Shown piece after piece: positions 17,405-25,188 of a stretch of DNA of 44,778 bases (position 1 is the first letter of the stretch; every line of letters starts with the position of its first letter). A program made the position numbers and the translations under genes. The stretch comes from UBA11612 sp964475755 (GTDB lineage Bacteria; Pseudomonadota; Alphaproteobacteria; Rhodospirillales; Rhodospirillaceae): NCBI GenBank assembly GCA_964475755.1, contig CAYYXR010000025.1, forward strand, positions 1 through 44,778. The letters run 5' to 3'. The notes under the pieces are model-generated. The model worked only from the letters and a program-made list of their open reading frames with translations, did no database searches and was not told the DNA's origin.

Positions 17405-18112
17405 TTAGCGGATCTCACCCTCGCGCGCCGCGTTGCCCGCGGACATATCCGCAAGCACTGTTTCGCCCGCAATCGCTTTCTGGCCCACGGCAACAAGCGG
17501 TTCCACACCCGGCGGCAAGTACACATCCACTCGGCTGCCAAAACGGATCATGCCGAACCGCTGGCCCGTCAGCACATTTTGACCTTCCCGGACGTCGCAG
17601 CGAATGCGCCGGGCGACGAGACCCGCGATCTGCACAACAGCGAAATCCTTTCCGTCTTCTGTGCGTATGATCAACGACTGACGCTCGTTATCCTCGCTCG
17701 CCTTATCCAAGGTCGCATTGAGGAATTTTCCCGGCGTGTATTCCTCTTTCACGATGGATCCGGCAATCGGCGCCCTGTTCACGTGGCAATCGAATACACT
17801 CATAAAAACGCTGATCCGTGTCAGCTCACCCGCACCCATATCAAGTTCCGATGGCGGCGCGGCTGGCCCGATCATTTGAACGACACCGTCCGCCGGACTG
17901 ATCACCAACCCTTTTTGTGTGGGCGTCACCCGGTCAGGGTCCCGAAAAAAGTAAAAGCACCAAACGGTGAGGCCTAGGCCGATCCAGCCCAACAGAGACC
18001 ATATCCACCAGAGAATCAGGGTTCCGATGGCGAATACAGCTACGAAACCGGGTCCTTCGGGATGCAATGGCGGCAGCACATAATCACGCCAGGAAATCTC
18101 TACTGACTTCAT
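17405..18112 (-). CDS. psd: Phosphatidylserine decarboxylase proenzyme
   Basis: Decarboxylates phosphatidylserine to phosphatidylethanolamine at the inner membrane. It belongs to the short form that self-cleaves to generate a pyruvoyl group; the cleavage site is Gly192-Ser193 in RFGSRVDVYLPPG. ATG 18112 (MKSVEISWRDYVLPPLHPEG) is chosen because AAGG lies upstream and 235 residues is the family length; an earlier ATG at 18193 would add 27 non-conserved residues. One or two hydrophobic segments are near residues 20-55, followed by ISPADGVVQ and FMSVFDCHVNRAPIAG. The stop directly abuts the pssA start, giving a psd-pssA operon. Confidence 0.95.
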   Translation of the reverse strand: MKSVEISWRDYVLPPLHPEGPGFVAVFAIGTLILWWIWSLLGWIGLGLTVWCFYFFRDPDRVTPTQKGLVISPADGVVQMIGPAAPPSELDMGAGELTRISVFMSVFDCHVNRAPIAGSIVKEEYTPGKFLNATLDKASEDNERQSLIIRTEDGKDFAVVQIAGLVARRIRCDVREGQNVLTGQRFGMIRFGSRVDVYLPPGVEPLVAVGQKAIAGETVLADMSAGNAAREGEIR

Positions 18113-18249
18113 AGAACGACGACCTTCACTTGAATCGGACACCCTCTGATCCTCTCTCGAGACTGAACTGATGCCTCGAGTCTTACCATTCATCCGTTGA
18201 AAAATCAGGGATTTTGGCGCAACCCTCCAGCTCGGGACGCGAGCGCCTT

Positions 18250-19167
18250 CTACGGGCGGTCCGAGCGCGGTATGGAGAATACCTGCCCCGGATAGATCAA
18301 ATCGGGGTCCTTAATCTGGTCCGTATTGGCCTCATAGATCAGCGTATACATTGGCCCTTCGCCGTAAATGCGGCGCGCGATCCGCCAAAGGCTGTTTCCC
18401 CGCACAACCGTCACGGACCCCGGCGGCATGTCCGCTTGTGCCGGATCCAGTGTAAACGGCACCTCAACACGCGCCATGACGTTGTTATTCGCGCCAACCT
18501 GGTCCGCCCGGATAACATGGTCTCCGGCGGCTGCGCGGACTTCCGGGGACAATTCCCAAAATCCATTGTCGTTGGCGACGGCGCGGCCAACGAATTCATT
18601 GTCGAGATAGATCTGCACAGTACTGCCGGGATCTGCCTGTCCACTCAGATAAAATTCGCCTTCAGAACTGTAATCGATGGAATCAATTGTCAGCGATCCC
18701 ATACCCTCGGGCGCACCAGGCCCCTGTAGAACGCGACTGCGTCCGCCATCCCTGGATTGTTCGACAATTAGAATTTCACCGTCGCGTTCAGGGACCGACA
18801 TGATGACGACATTTTCTGAAACGAGCATGTTTCCGTCGGGGCCAGTTGCCCGCAATGAAAACTGCCGCGTTCCCGGCGGAACAGGTTGCGTGGGGATGAA
18901 CACCCATTCACCGCGATCATCTGCGGTAACACGGCCAATTTCCCTCTCACCGTCCATAATGATGACCGTCGCGCCGGGTTGAGCCCGGCCCGCCATCACC
19001 ATATTGCCTTGGGGGTCAATGCGAACGACGTCGAAGGACGGAGCCCCGGGACCGGTTGTTACTTCGCCACCGCCGAACCCGCCTGGCGACTGCAATGTAT
19101 AATTGAGAATTAGAGCAGCAGCGACAACGACAACACCGACGATTGCGATGATTAGCGGTCGATTCAC
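18250..19167 (-). CDS. LysM domain-containing envelope protein with two Ig-like repeats
   Basis: GTG 19167 has AAGGCGA upstream. The protein has 305 residues. Residues 1-25 form one hydrophobic segment (LIIAIVGVVVVAAALILNY), a signal anchor. Two related beta-rich repeats follow: one around residues 58-92 (MAGRAQPGATVIIMDGEREI) and one around 170-208 (LSGQADPGSTVQIYLDNEFV). They look like bacterial Ig-like folds. The C-terminal 50 residues are a LysM module (VVRGNSLWRIARRIYGEG to IYPGQVFSIP) expected to bind peptidoglycan. The protein is therefore likely periplasmic and wall-associated. It lies upstream of psd on the same strand, 137 bp away. Function unknown; no catalytic domain is visible. 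Confidence 0.85.
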   Translation of the reverse strand: MNRPLIIAIVGVVVVAAALILNYTLQSPGGFGGGEVTTGPGAPSFDVVRIDPQGNMVMAGRAQPGATVIIMDGEREIGRVTADDRGEWVFIPTQPVPPGTRQFSLRATGPDGNMLVSENVVIMSVPERDGEILIVEQSRDGGRSRVLQGPGAPEGMGSLTIDSIDYSSEGEFYLSGQADPGSTVQIYLDNEFVGRAVANDNGFWELSPEVRAAAGDHVIRADQVGANNNVMARVEVPFTLDPAQADMPPGSVTVVRGNSLWRIARRIYGEGPMYTLIYEANTDQIKDPDLIYPGQVFSIPRSDRP

Positions 19168-19334
19168 GTTTGTTCGCCTTTTCGCCCCGATGCGATGATT
19201 AATGCCAATCCATATTAGAACCAGCGCTGCTTTTTAACAATCCAACGTAAGCCGATTTGAAAGGTGTAAGGGATTGACGAACTTGATGCAACCGGAACAG
19301 TCGAATTTTAAACCGCGCTGCTTTCAGATCCGCT

Positions 19335-20165
19335 TCAGGGACCGTACATCACAAAAGTAATGACAGCACCAAGCCCGAGCGGCAACGCCGCAACACCTGC
19401 CAGCACCAGAGGATACAAATAACTGCTGATGCGTGCGTCGGGAAGTTTTATGTGTTTCGCAGTTCCTTCGGCGAACAGCATCAGTGGAAGCAGCAGGAGG
19501 GCAATCAGAGTGCTTGGCGCTCTTTCCGCCAACGCCCAAGCCGCGGACAACAATACAGACCCTGTGCCCAGAACGAAGGCATACCCAAAAATTACCAGCA
19601 CGAAGGCACATACGGCCGAATACGCCAGAACAGCCACAACAAGAATGAAGCCGGTCTTCAGAATATCCAGGTCTCCGACCACTGCAGATTGAACAACGAT
19701 CGCCAGCCCGATCATGATGACCGTTACAATCAACCCCGCAGGCCGATCACGCATGGAATTAAGTTTCGCCAACAACAAAAACGCCAGCCCGGAATACAGC
19801 ACCAAGAACAACGCCATCGTCAACGACACTTGGGTATCAGTTGAGAGTCCGTTGTTTAAACTGGCCCACGTCGAGACAATCACAACAACTCCGGCTGCGA
19901 TTGCGGCCCAGAGTCTTGCGAACCCGAAATAATCCAGCACGAACCCGACCATTGCCGCACCGCCAGCAATATGTCCGATGCGTCCCAGGGAATCGCTCGG
20001 GATCCAGCCCGGTGTTAAGGATAAACTCCACGGAACCAGAAAACCGAGAACTACGGCAACACCCGCAAGTCTTGCGCCTCGCTCCTCACCGGCAACGGCG
20101 CGTATGCCGATGGCCAGCATACCGGAGAGGATGAAAGGAAGTGCAAAGACGAATAAGACGTTCAA
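19335..20165 (-). CDS. Uncharacterised multi-pass membrane protein
   Basis: I do not recognise the family. The frame gives 276 very hydrophobic residues with roughly eight predicted membrane helices. Examples are NVLFVFALPFILSGMLAIGI at the N-terminus, AAIAAGVVVIVSTWASL, AGLIVTVIMIGLAIVVQSAV and LVLAGVAALPLGLGAVITFV at the end. No heme, metal or nucleotide motif is obvious. The start is uncertain: the longest frame begins with TTG at 20165, which preserves the first helix but lacks a ribosome-binding site, and the next ATG is at 20120. It lies 130 bp downstream of the triheme cytochrome gene on the same strand. A partnership with the cytochromes is possible but unproven. Confidence 0.7.
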   Translation of the reverse strand: MNVLFVFALPFILSGMLAIGIRAVAGEERGARLAGVAVVLGFLVPWSLSLTPGWIPSDSLGRIGHIAGGAAMVGFVLDYFGFARLWAAIAAGVVVIVSTWASLNNGLSTDTQVSLTMALFLVLYSGLAFLLLAKLNSMRDRPAGLIVTVIMIGLAIVVQSAVVGDLDILKTGFILVVAVLAYSAVCAFVLVIFGYAFVLGTGSVLLSAAWALAERAPSTLIALLLLPLMLFAEGTAKHIKLPDARISSYLYPLVLAGVAALPLGLGAVITFVMYGP

Positions 20166-20295
20166 TTCAGGCTCATTGAATCGATGATTGCGAGCGAGCT
20201 TGCCAGTCCAGAGATCCGGCGAGCATGGGACGGTTTAAAATGATATCGCGCCGCAGGCCACCCCTAATGCCCACCACGCGAACGGCCACGCAAGC

Positions 20296-21633
20296 CTAGC
20301 GCTGCTTGGCGACGTCCTCAACCGTGACCCGACCACCCTTATTTTCCCACTCGGTGCGCAAGAAATTCGATAGAGCGGTGACTTCCTCGTCGCTTAATTT
20401 GTCTCCGAATGAGCCCATGTCTTCCCATGCACCAAAGGGGGTTGGACCCCCGGACGGCACGTCAGCGCCGTAGAGGATGACGTTGATCAGCGAAGAGGCA
20501 TCCGGCGCCTGCACGATCGCGCTTCCGGATACAGGCGGTGCTTTTAAGAACGCGCCGCGACCGGACTGCAAATGGCATTCCTCGCAGTGCTCGTCATAAA
20601 CGGCCTTTCCGAACTCCCGCTCCTCCTCGGTGATCGTCTGTTCTGTATTGCGCTCGATAGGCGGCAGACTTTTCAGGTATACCGCCATTGCCTTCGCATC
20701 GGCTTCGGTCAGATGCTGCGTGCTGTTGATGATGACTTCATTCATAGGCCCGAACGTGCCGGCTCTAAAGCTGTGACCGGTGCGCAGATAATTGGCCACA
20801 TCGGCTTCCGTCCATTTCTCCAGACCCGTAGGGGCGGACGTCAGATTGACCGCCGACCACTTCCTCACCTTTCCTTCTTCAACGTAGTCGAAGTACGTTC
20901 CGCCGGAGAGGTTCTCGTCTTTTGACTCAGCCAGAAAAATTGTGCGCGGCGTATGACATGCGCCGCAATGACCAAGGCCCTCCGTCAGATACGCACCGCG
21001 GTTCCATTCGTCCGATTGCGACGGATCGGGCTGGAAAACTTCATCATCTGCAAACAGAAGATTCCAGAAGAACAGACCGAGACGCACGTTAAGAGGAAAC
21101 GGTAGGTCATTTTCAGGTGGCGTGTGATTTACCGGCTCCAAAGACATGATATAGGCATAAATGGCCTTTAGATCCTCGTCCGTCACCTTCGCAAAGGCCG
21201 TATAGGGAAATGCGAAGTACAAGTAGTGCCCGCCCGGCGCGACGCCTTGGCGCATGGCTTTGATAAATTCTTCTTCTGACCAGTTGCCGATGCCTGTTTC
21301 CGGGTCCGGTGAAATATTGGTCGAGTAGATGGTTCCAACCGGTTCGGTGAAAATGCCGCCAGCCGCATGGAATGGAAGTCCACCGCCAAACTCCGGGCCG
21401 CCATGCGCCGTGTGGCAACTGATACAATTGCCGATGGTCGCAAGGTACTTGCCTTTCTCGATCAACGGATCAAACGGCGCCTCTGCTGCATCCTCTGTAT
21501 TCATCGCCGCACCTTCCGCCGCCGGTGCCTCCTCTTGCGCGGACGCTTGAGATACAGCCGCAGGAAGGCTCAGGACCAGGAAAAGGGCAAACACGCTTGC
21601 GTTCAACAACATGGCGAAGGGTCGGATCTGCAT
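20296..21633 (-). CDS. Triheme c-type cytochrome (alcohol/gluconate dehydrogenase cytochrome-subunit type)
   Basis: Periplasmic electron carrier with three covalent heme sites: CISCH (70-74), CGACH (223-227) and CEECH (350-354). The N-terminus is a signal peptide (MQIRPFAMLLNASVFALFLV, cleavage near ASA-QEE). The order of three cytochrome c domains, and motifs such as YLATIGNCISCHTAHGGPEF and GPMNEVIINSTQHLTEADAK, match cytochrome subunits of membrane-bound dehydrogenases that pass electrons to quinone or oxidase. ATG 21633 is used; the frame opens earlier only with TTG 21669. No dehydrogenase flavoprotein, PQQ protein or gamma subunit is encoded nearby, so the cytochrome is an orphan here. 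Two cytochrome c' genes lie just upstream. Confidence 0.9.
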   Translation of the reverse strand: MQIRPFAMLLNASVFALFLVLSLPAAVSQASAQEEAPAAEGAAMNTEDAAEAPFDPLIEKGKYLATIGNCISCHTAHGGPEFGGGLPFHAAGGIFTEPVGTIYSTNISPDPETGIGNWSEEEFIKAMRQGVAPGGHYLYFAFPYTAFAKVTDEDLKAIYAYIMSLEPVNHTPPENDLPFPLNVRLGLFFWNLLFADDEVFQPDPSQSDEWNRGAYLTEGLGHCGACHTPRTIFLAESKDENLSGGTYFDYVEEGKVRKWSAVNLTSAPTGLEKWTEADVANYLRTGHSFRAGTFGPMNEVIINSTQHLTEADAKAMAVYLKSLPPIERNTEQTITEEEREFGKAVYDEHCEECHLQSGRGAFLKAPPVSGSAIVQAPDASSLINVILYGADVPSGGPTPFGAWEDMGSFGDKLSDEEVTALSNFLRTEWENKGGRVTVEDVAKQR

Positions 21634-21673
21634 GGGACGGCTCTGTTTATTGGTTTTCGTAATGCACAAAGTA

Positions 21674-21703
21674 CAACGCCCGTCTTTTAGCGGACGGGCG
21701 TTG
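21674..21703 (-). terminator. Hairpin after cytochrome c' paralogue A
   Basis: CAACGCCCGTC (21674-21684) and GACGGGCGTTG (21693-21703) form a perfect 11-bp stem with an 8-nt loop. It is in the gap between the cytochrome c' gene and the triheme cytochrome gene. The following T content on the minus strand is modest (TACTTTGT), so it may be an attenuator or an mRNA-stabilising element as much as a terminator. A near-copy follows the other paralogue. Confidence 0.6.
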
Positions 21704-21728
21704 CAAAATCAAAATTTGGAAGAAACTA

Positions 21729-22175
21729 TTACTTCTTCCGGTAGTCGTCGTGACACTGCTTGCAGGTCAGAGCGTTCAGGATCGAGCCCATCGCCGCGTC
21801 TTTACCCTGTGCCTTAGCTGTTTCAGCCGCTAACGTAATCTTATCGGAAAAGTCATTCATTTTTGCCGAAAAATCTTCCCAGTTGTCCCAGACGGCCGGC
21901 AGTGACTCGCCGCCTTCAACGCGTTGCTCGAAGCTGCTCAATGACGTCTGAGCTGCCAGAGCAATCACTTCGAGGTGAGAAACGACATTGTCGTCCGGAA
22001 TGGCCAGCGACAGAATCTGTCCAAGCGCGGCCGTCTGCGCGTCCATCGTGTTCATGATGTGCTGCCGGTAATCGATCACATCCTGATCGTCGGCTTGCGC
22101 CGCCGTCGGCAGAACCAGCGCCATGGACATCGCAACGGCTGCGGCGCCACCAGTCAATTTAATCAGACGTTTCAT
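21729..22175 (-). CDS. Cytochrome c' (class II c-type cytochrome), paralogue A
   Basis: Small periplasmic four-helix-bundle cytochrome with the heme motif near the C-terminus, CKQCH at residues 138-142, followed by DDYRKK. A signal peptide is clear (MKRLIKLTGGAAAVAMSMAL, cleaved after AQA). ATG 22175 has a strong GGAGG 8 nt upstream; the frame also opens five codons earlier with TTG. At 148 residues the length is typical. The WDNWEDFSAKM segment is characteristic of the family, whose members bind nitric oxide or shuttle electrons. It is clearly paralogous to the next gene upstream (DDQDVIDYR-HVM/HIM, NVVSH/NFAVH, CHDxYR). Confidence 0.88.
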   Translation of the reverse strand: MKRLIKLTGGAAAVAMSMALVLPTAAQADDQDVIDYRQHIMNTMDAQTAALGQILSLAIPDDNVVSHLEVIALAAQTSLSSFEQRVEGGESLPAVWDNWEDFSAKMNDFSDKITLAAETAKAQGKDAAMGSILNALTCKQCHDDYRKK

Positions 22176-22474
22176 ATGAGAAGCCTCCAATGCTCCAAAC
22201 AGTCTCTAAATTATACTTTGAAATGTGTCGAATATTGGAACCTAGGGACCATTTCAAAGCCACAATCTGGAGCGGCCAGCCGCCCCCACCATGCCGGTTA
22301 TGGGGCAATGGTTTACTAGAGAAACTCAAGGGGTGGCAAGGCTTTTGGAGCCTTTTGGACATAAGGGGTTTCCCCAACATACAGTCGCAAACTGTTACCA
22401 TTCTCAGGGCCGAAAACGACAAACGCCCGCCTTTTACAAGGCGGGCGTTTGCTCAAATCTTTGTTGGCTACGCG
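22176..22474. other. Intergenic region between the two cytochrome c' genes
   Basis: This 299-bp gap holds the hairpin ending paralogue B and the presumed promoter of paralogue A. GGGGTGGCAAG at 22330-22340 recurs upstream of paralogue B (23061-23071). No open frame looks real. Confidence 0.6.
22420..22451 (-). terminator. Hairpin after cytochrome c' paralogue B
   Basis: CAAACGCCCGCC (22420-22431) and GGCGGGCGTTTG (22440-22451) form a perfect 12-bp stem with loop TTTTACAA. On the minus strand GTTTGTCGTTTT follows, giving a reasonable terminator tail. It closely resembles the hairpin after paralogue A (stem core CGCCCG, 8-nt loop starting TTTTA). Confidence 0.65.
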
Positions 22475-22930
22475 TTATTGCGGAACGCGGTATTCATCGT
22501 GGCAGCCTTTGCACGTGAAGGATTCCTTCACCAGCGGCGCAGCCGCACCCATTCCGCCTTCCGATGCCGCCTTATCGAGCGCCATCAGTTTTTCTTCCAG
22601 CTCTTTGGCCTTGGCGGTGAAATCATCCCAGCTGGACCAGATGTTGGACTTCGCCGACCCTTCGGACCCGTCACCATCGACGTGATTCTCAAAAGCCTTC
22701 ACAACCTGTGTTGACGTCAGTGCGAGCGTCTTGACGTGAACGGCGAAGTTATCCGGCGGCGCCTTCTGTTGAAGGATTTGGAACAACGCACCGGCCTGCT
22801 CGCCGAGGGTCTTCATAACGTGTTTACGGTAATCGATGACGTCCTGATCATCCGCTTGTGCCGGGACCGGCACCACGGCAACCACTGCCGCAATGGCAAG
22901 GCCACCAATAATTTTATTCAGACGGGTCAT
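22475..22930 (-). CDS. Cytochrome c' (class II c-type cytochrome), paralogue B
   Basis: Periplasmic heme protein of 151 residues with a cleavable signal (MTRLNKIIGGLAIAAVVAVV, cleaved after AQA). It has a helical body with the IWSSWDDFTAKAKEL segment and a C-terminal heme site CKGCH (140-144) followed by DEYR. ATG 22930 has GTGGAGG upstream, the same context as paralogue A. Same strand, same signal end (AQADDQDVIDYR) and a matching downstream hairpin indicate a tandem duplication. The paralogues have diverged substantially in the middle, which suggests old duplication and separate roles. Likely functions are nitric oxide binding or electron transfer; sequence does not decide. Confidence 0.88.
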   Translation of the reverse strand: MTRLNKIIGGLAIAAVVAVVPVPAQADDQDVIDYRKHVMKTLGEQAGALFQILQQKAPPDNFAVHVKTLALTSTQVVKAFENHVDGDGSEGSAKSNIWSSWDDFTAKAKELEEKLMALDKAASEGGMGAAAPLVKESFTCKGCHDEYRVPQ

Positions 22931-23139
22931 AAAGGAAGCCTCCACTGCTTCGATTTGTTGTTTGTGAGAATTGACCGCAATCTCGTGGTATAAGTTTTTG
23001 TTGCTCTTGGGCGGACTACCCGCCTGAAATCCATGCCCGAAGCTTTACAAATAACGTACCGGGGTGGCAAGAGCTTCCACCCGCCCGTTACGTCCATTTT
23101 TGCCCATTTATCCAACAATTTAGACATTATGACCACCGC

Positions 23140-23742
23140 ATGACGACCTCGAACGAGCATCCCTCCCCGAAAGCCCTATGTGTGTTCTGCGGCTCGCAAT
23201 CGGGCGCAAACCCGCAATTCAGAGCAGCGGCGCAAGCCCTGGGACGGGACCTTGCCGCACACGGCATGGATTTGGTGTTCGGCGGCGGCCGGGTCGGTCT
23301 CATGGGAGCGCTGGCGGACGCCGTTCTTGCCGGTGGTGGGCGCGCGATCGGCGTCATTCCCGAATTCCTCAAGGACAAAGAACTAGCCCATCCGGGCGTC
23401 ACGGAAATGGTCATCGTTCCGGACATGCATACCCGTAAGCGCACCATGTTTGAGCGAAGCGACGCCTTTTGCGTTTTGCCGGGCGGCGTCGGCACTTTGG
23501 AGGAGATGTTCGAAATGGTGACGTGGAGACAGCTCCACCGCCACAACAAACCCATCGTCGTGTTGAACACCGAGGGGTATTGGACACACCTTATGGACCT
23601 GTTCGAGCAAATTATTGCCGAGGGATTTGCGCATAAAGGGCATGACGATTTGGTGACCGTGGTCACCAAGCCCGAAGAGGTTACCTCGGCCATAGAGGCA
23701 GAATTGCTCAACCCCAAACCGCCGGTCCTTTTCGACGTCTAG
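23140..23742 (+). CDS. LOG-family Rossmann-fold nucleotide-binding protein (TIGR00730 type)
   Basis: Probable nucleoside 5'-monophosphate phosphoribohydrolase of the LOG family, often misnamed lysine decarboxylase. In characterised members it releases free bases, including cytokinins, from their riboside monophosphates. The protein has 200 residues. Motifs are ALCVFCGSQSG at the N-terminus, DLVFGGGRVGLMG, the conserved HTRKRTMFERSDAF arginine segment and the signature PGGVGTLEEMFEMVTWRQL. The HNKPIVVLNTEGYW and AEGFA segments are also typical. Start ATG 23140 has no strong ribosome-binding site. It is a single gene, divergent from the cytochrome cluster and 185 bp before icd. Confidence 0.92.
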   Translation: MTTSNEHPSPKALCVFCGSQSGANPQFRAAAQALGRDLAAHGMDLVFGGGRVGLMGALADAVLAGGGRAIGVIPEFLKDKELAHPGVTEMVIVPDMHTRKRTMFERSDAFCVLPGGVGTLEEMFEMVTWRQLHRHNKPIVVLNTEGYWTHLMDLFEQIIAEGFAHKGHDDLVTVVTKPEEVTSAIEAELLNPKPPVLFDV

Positions 23743-23927
23743 CCTTGCGGGAAAGGGTTGGTTTTCCCCCAAAAATGGGGATTCCCGACTTGCGCGGGCA
23801 ATGGCCAATGCACTAATTTCCCCGCCACGAACCCAACGGGGCGCAATTAGGCCGCACGGGCAATCAACTCTGTATCGTCGGCTCTCACGGGACCGGCCAA
23901 CACCGGACCCGAAGAAGGGGAATTTGC

Positions 23928-25142
23928 ATGGCTAAAATCAAGGTAAAGACACCTATCGTCGATCTCGACGGCGATGAAATGACCCGCATCATCTGGCAGT
24001 TCATCAAAGAAAAGCTGATCCTGCCTTACCTTGACGTAGAGCTGAAATACTTCGATCTCGGCGTCGAATACCGCGATCAGACCGATGACCAAGTCACCGT
24101 GGACGCCGCCAATGCGATTAAGCAATACGGCGTTGGCGTGAAGTGCGCGACGATTACGCCTGACGAGGCCCGCGTCGAGGAATTCAAGCTCAAGAAGATG
24201 TGGCGTTCCCCGAACGGCACGATCCGCAACATCCTCGGCGGCACCGTGTTCCGCGAGCCCATCATCTGCAAAAACGTGCCGCGCCTGGTGCCGGGCTGGA
24301 CCCAGCCGATCATCATCGGCCGCCACGCCTTCGGCGACCAATACCGCGCAACGGATTTCAAGGTTCCCGGTCCCGGTAAACTGACGATGACGTTTAAGCC
24401 TGCAGACGGCGGCGAAGCCAAAGAATACGAAATCTACGACTTTCCCAGCAGTGGCGTCGCCATGGGTATGTATAACCAAGACGATTCCATCGCCGGATTC
24501 GCGCGCGCCTGCTTCAATTATGGTCTGATGCGCGGATACCCGGTCTATATGTCCACCAAGAACACCATCATGAAAGCCTATGATGGTCGTTTTAAGGACA
24601 TTTTCCAGGAAGTCTTCGACGCCGAATTCAAATCCAAATTCGATGCTAAACGCCTTACTTATGAGCACCGCTTGATTGATGACATGGTTGCCTCGGCCCT
24701 GAAATGGTCCGGCGGCTTTGTTTGGGCGTGTAAGAACTACGATGGCGATGTACAATCCGATACCGTTGCACAGGGCTTCGGTTCTCTTGGCCTGATGACC
24801 TCCGTATTGCTGACGCCGGACGGTGAAACCGTCGAAGCGGAAGCGGCGCATGGCACCGTGACCCGCCACTATCGCCTGCACCAGCAAGGTAAAGAGACAT
24901 CGACAAACCCCATCGCGTCGATTTTCGCCTGGACCCAGGGCCTGAAATACCGCGGCAAGTTCGACAACACCCCGGATGTCTCGCACTTCGGTGAAACCTT
25001 GGAGAAGGTCTGCATTAAAGCCGTAGAAAGTGGGTTTATGACCAAGGACCTTGCGATCTTGGTCGGTCCGGAGCAGCCGTGGATGACCACCAACCAGTTT
25101 CTGAATAAGCTGGATGAGCTGTTGCAAGCCGAAATGAAGTAG
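23928..25142 (+). CDS. icd: NADP-dependent isocitrate dehydrogenase
   Basis: Oxidative decarboxylation of isocitrate to 2-oxoglutarate in the TCA cycle, yielding NADPH. The 404-residue protein is the homodimeric eukaryote-like type common in alphaproteobacteria, not the E. coli type. Features are VDLDGDEMTRIIWQFIKEKL, the substrate-binding segment KKMWRSPNGTIRNILGGTVF, and RAFGDQYRATD-like GRHAFGDQYRATD. The metal-binding YDGRFKDIFQEVFD and DDMVASALKWSGGFVWACKN segments and the cofactor motif EAAHGTVTRHYRLHQQG follow. AAGGGGA lies upstream of ATG 23928. It is monocistronic, with a GC-rich hairpin after the stop. Confidence 0.97.
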   Translation: MAKIKVKTPIVDLDGDEMTRIIWQFIKEKLILPYLDVELKYFDLGVEYRDQTDDQVTVDAANAIKQYGVGVKCATITPDEARVEEFKLKKMWRSPNGTIRNILGGTVFREPIICKNVPRLVPGWTQPIIIGRHAFGDQYRATDFKVPGPGKLTMTFKPADGGEAKEYEIYDFPSSGVAMGMYNQDDSIAGFARACFNYGLMRGYPVYMSTKNTIMKAYDGRFKDIFQEVFDAEFKSKFDAKRLTYEHRLIDDMVASALKWSGGFVWACKNYDGDVQSDTVAQGFGSLGLMTSVLLTPDGETVEAEAAHGTVTRHYRLHQQGKETSTNPIASIFAWTQGLKYRGKFDNTPDVSHFGETLEKVCIKAVESGFMTKDLAILVGPEQPWMTTNQFLNKLDELLQAEMK

Positions 25143-25155
25143 GAAAAGGTGCCTG

Positions 25156-25180
25156 CCGCGCGCAGCTGTTGAGCGCGCGG
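25156..25180. terminator. GC hairpin between icd and a convergent gene
   Basis: CCGCGCGC (25156-25163) pairs with GCGCGCGG (25173-25180) around a 9-nt loop. There is no T-run on the plus strand; on the minus strand CAGGCACCTTTTCC follows. It sits between convergent stops, a usual terminator location, but it is a weak example. Confidence 0.35.
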
Positions 25181-25188
25181 CCAGCCGG

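Noticed and set aside
23847..25127. Long minus-strand open frame (426 codons) opposite icd
   Set aside because: It is the shadow of isocitrate dehydrogenase, with no ribosome-binding site and no motif.
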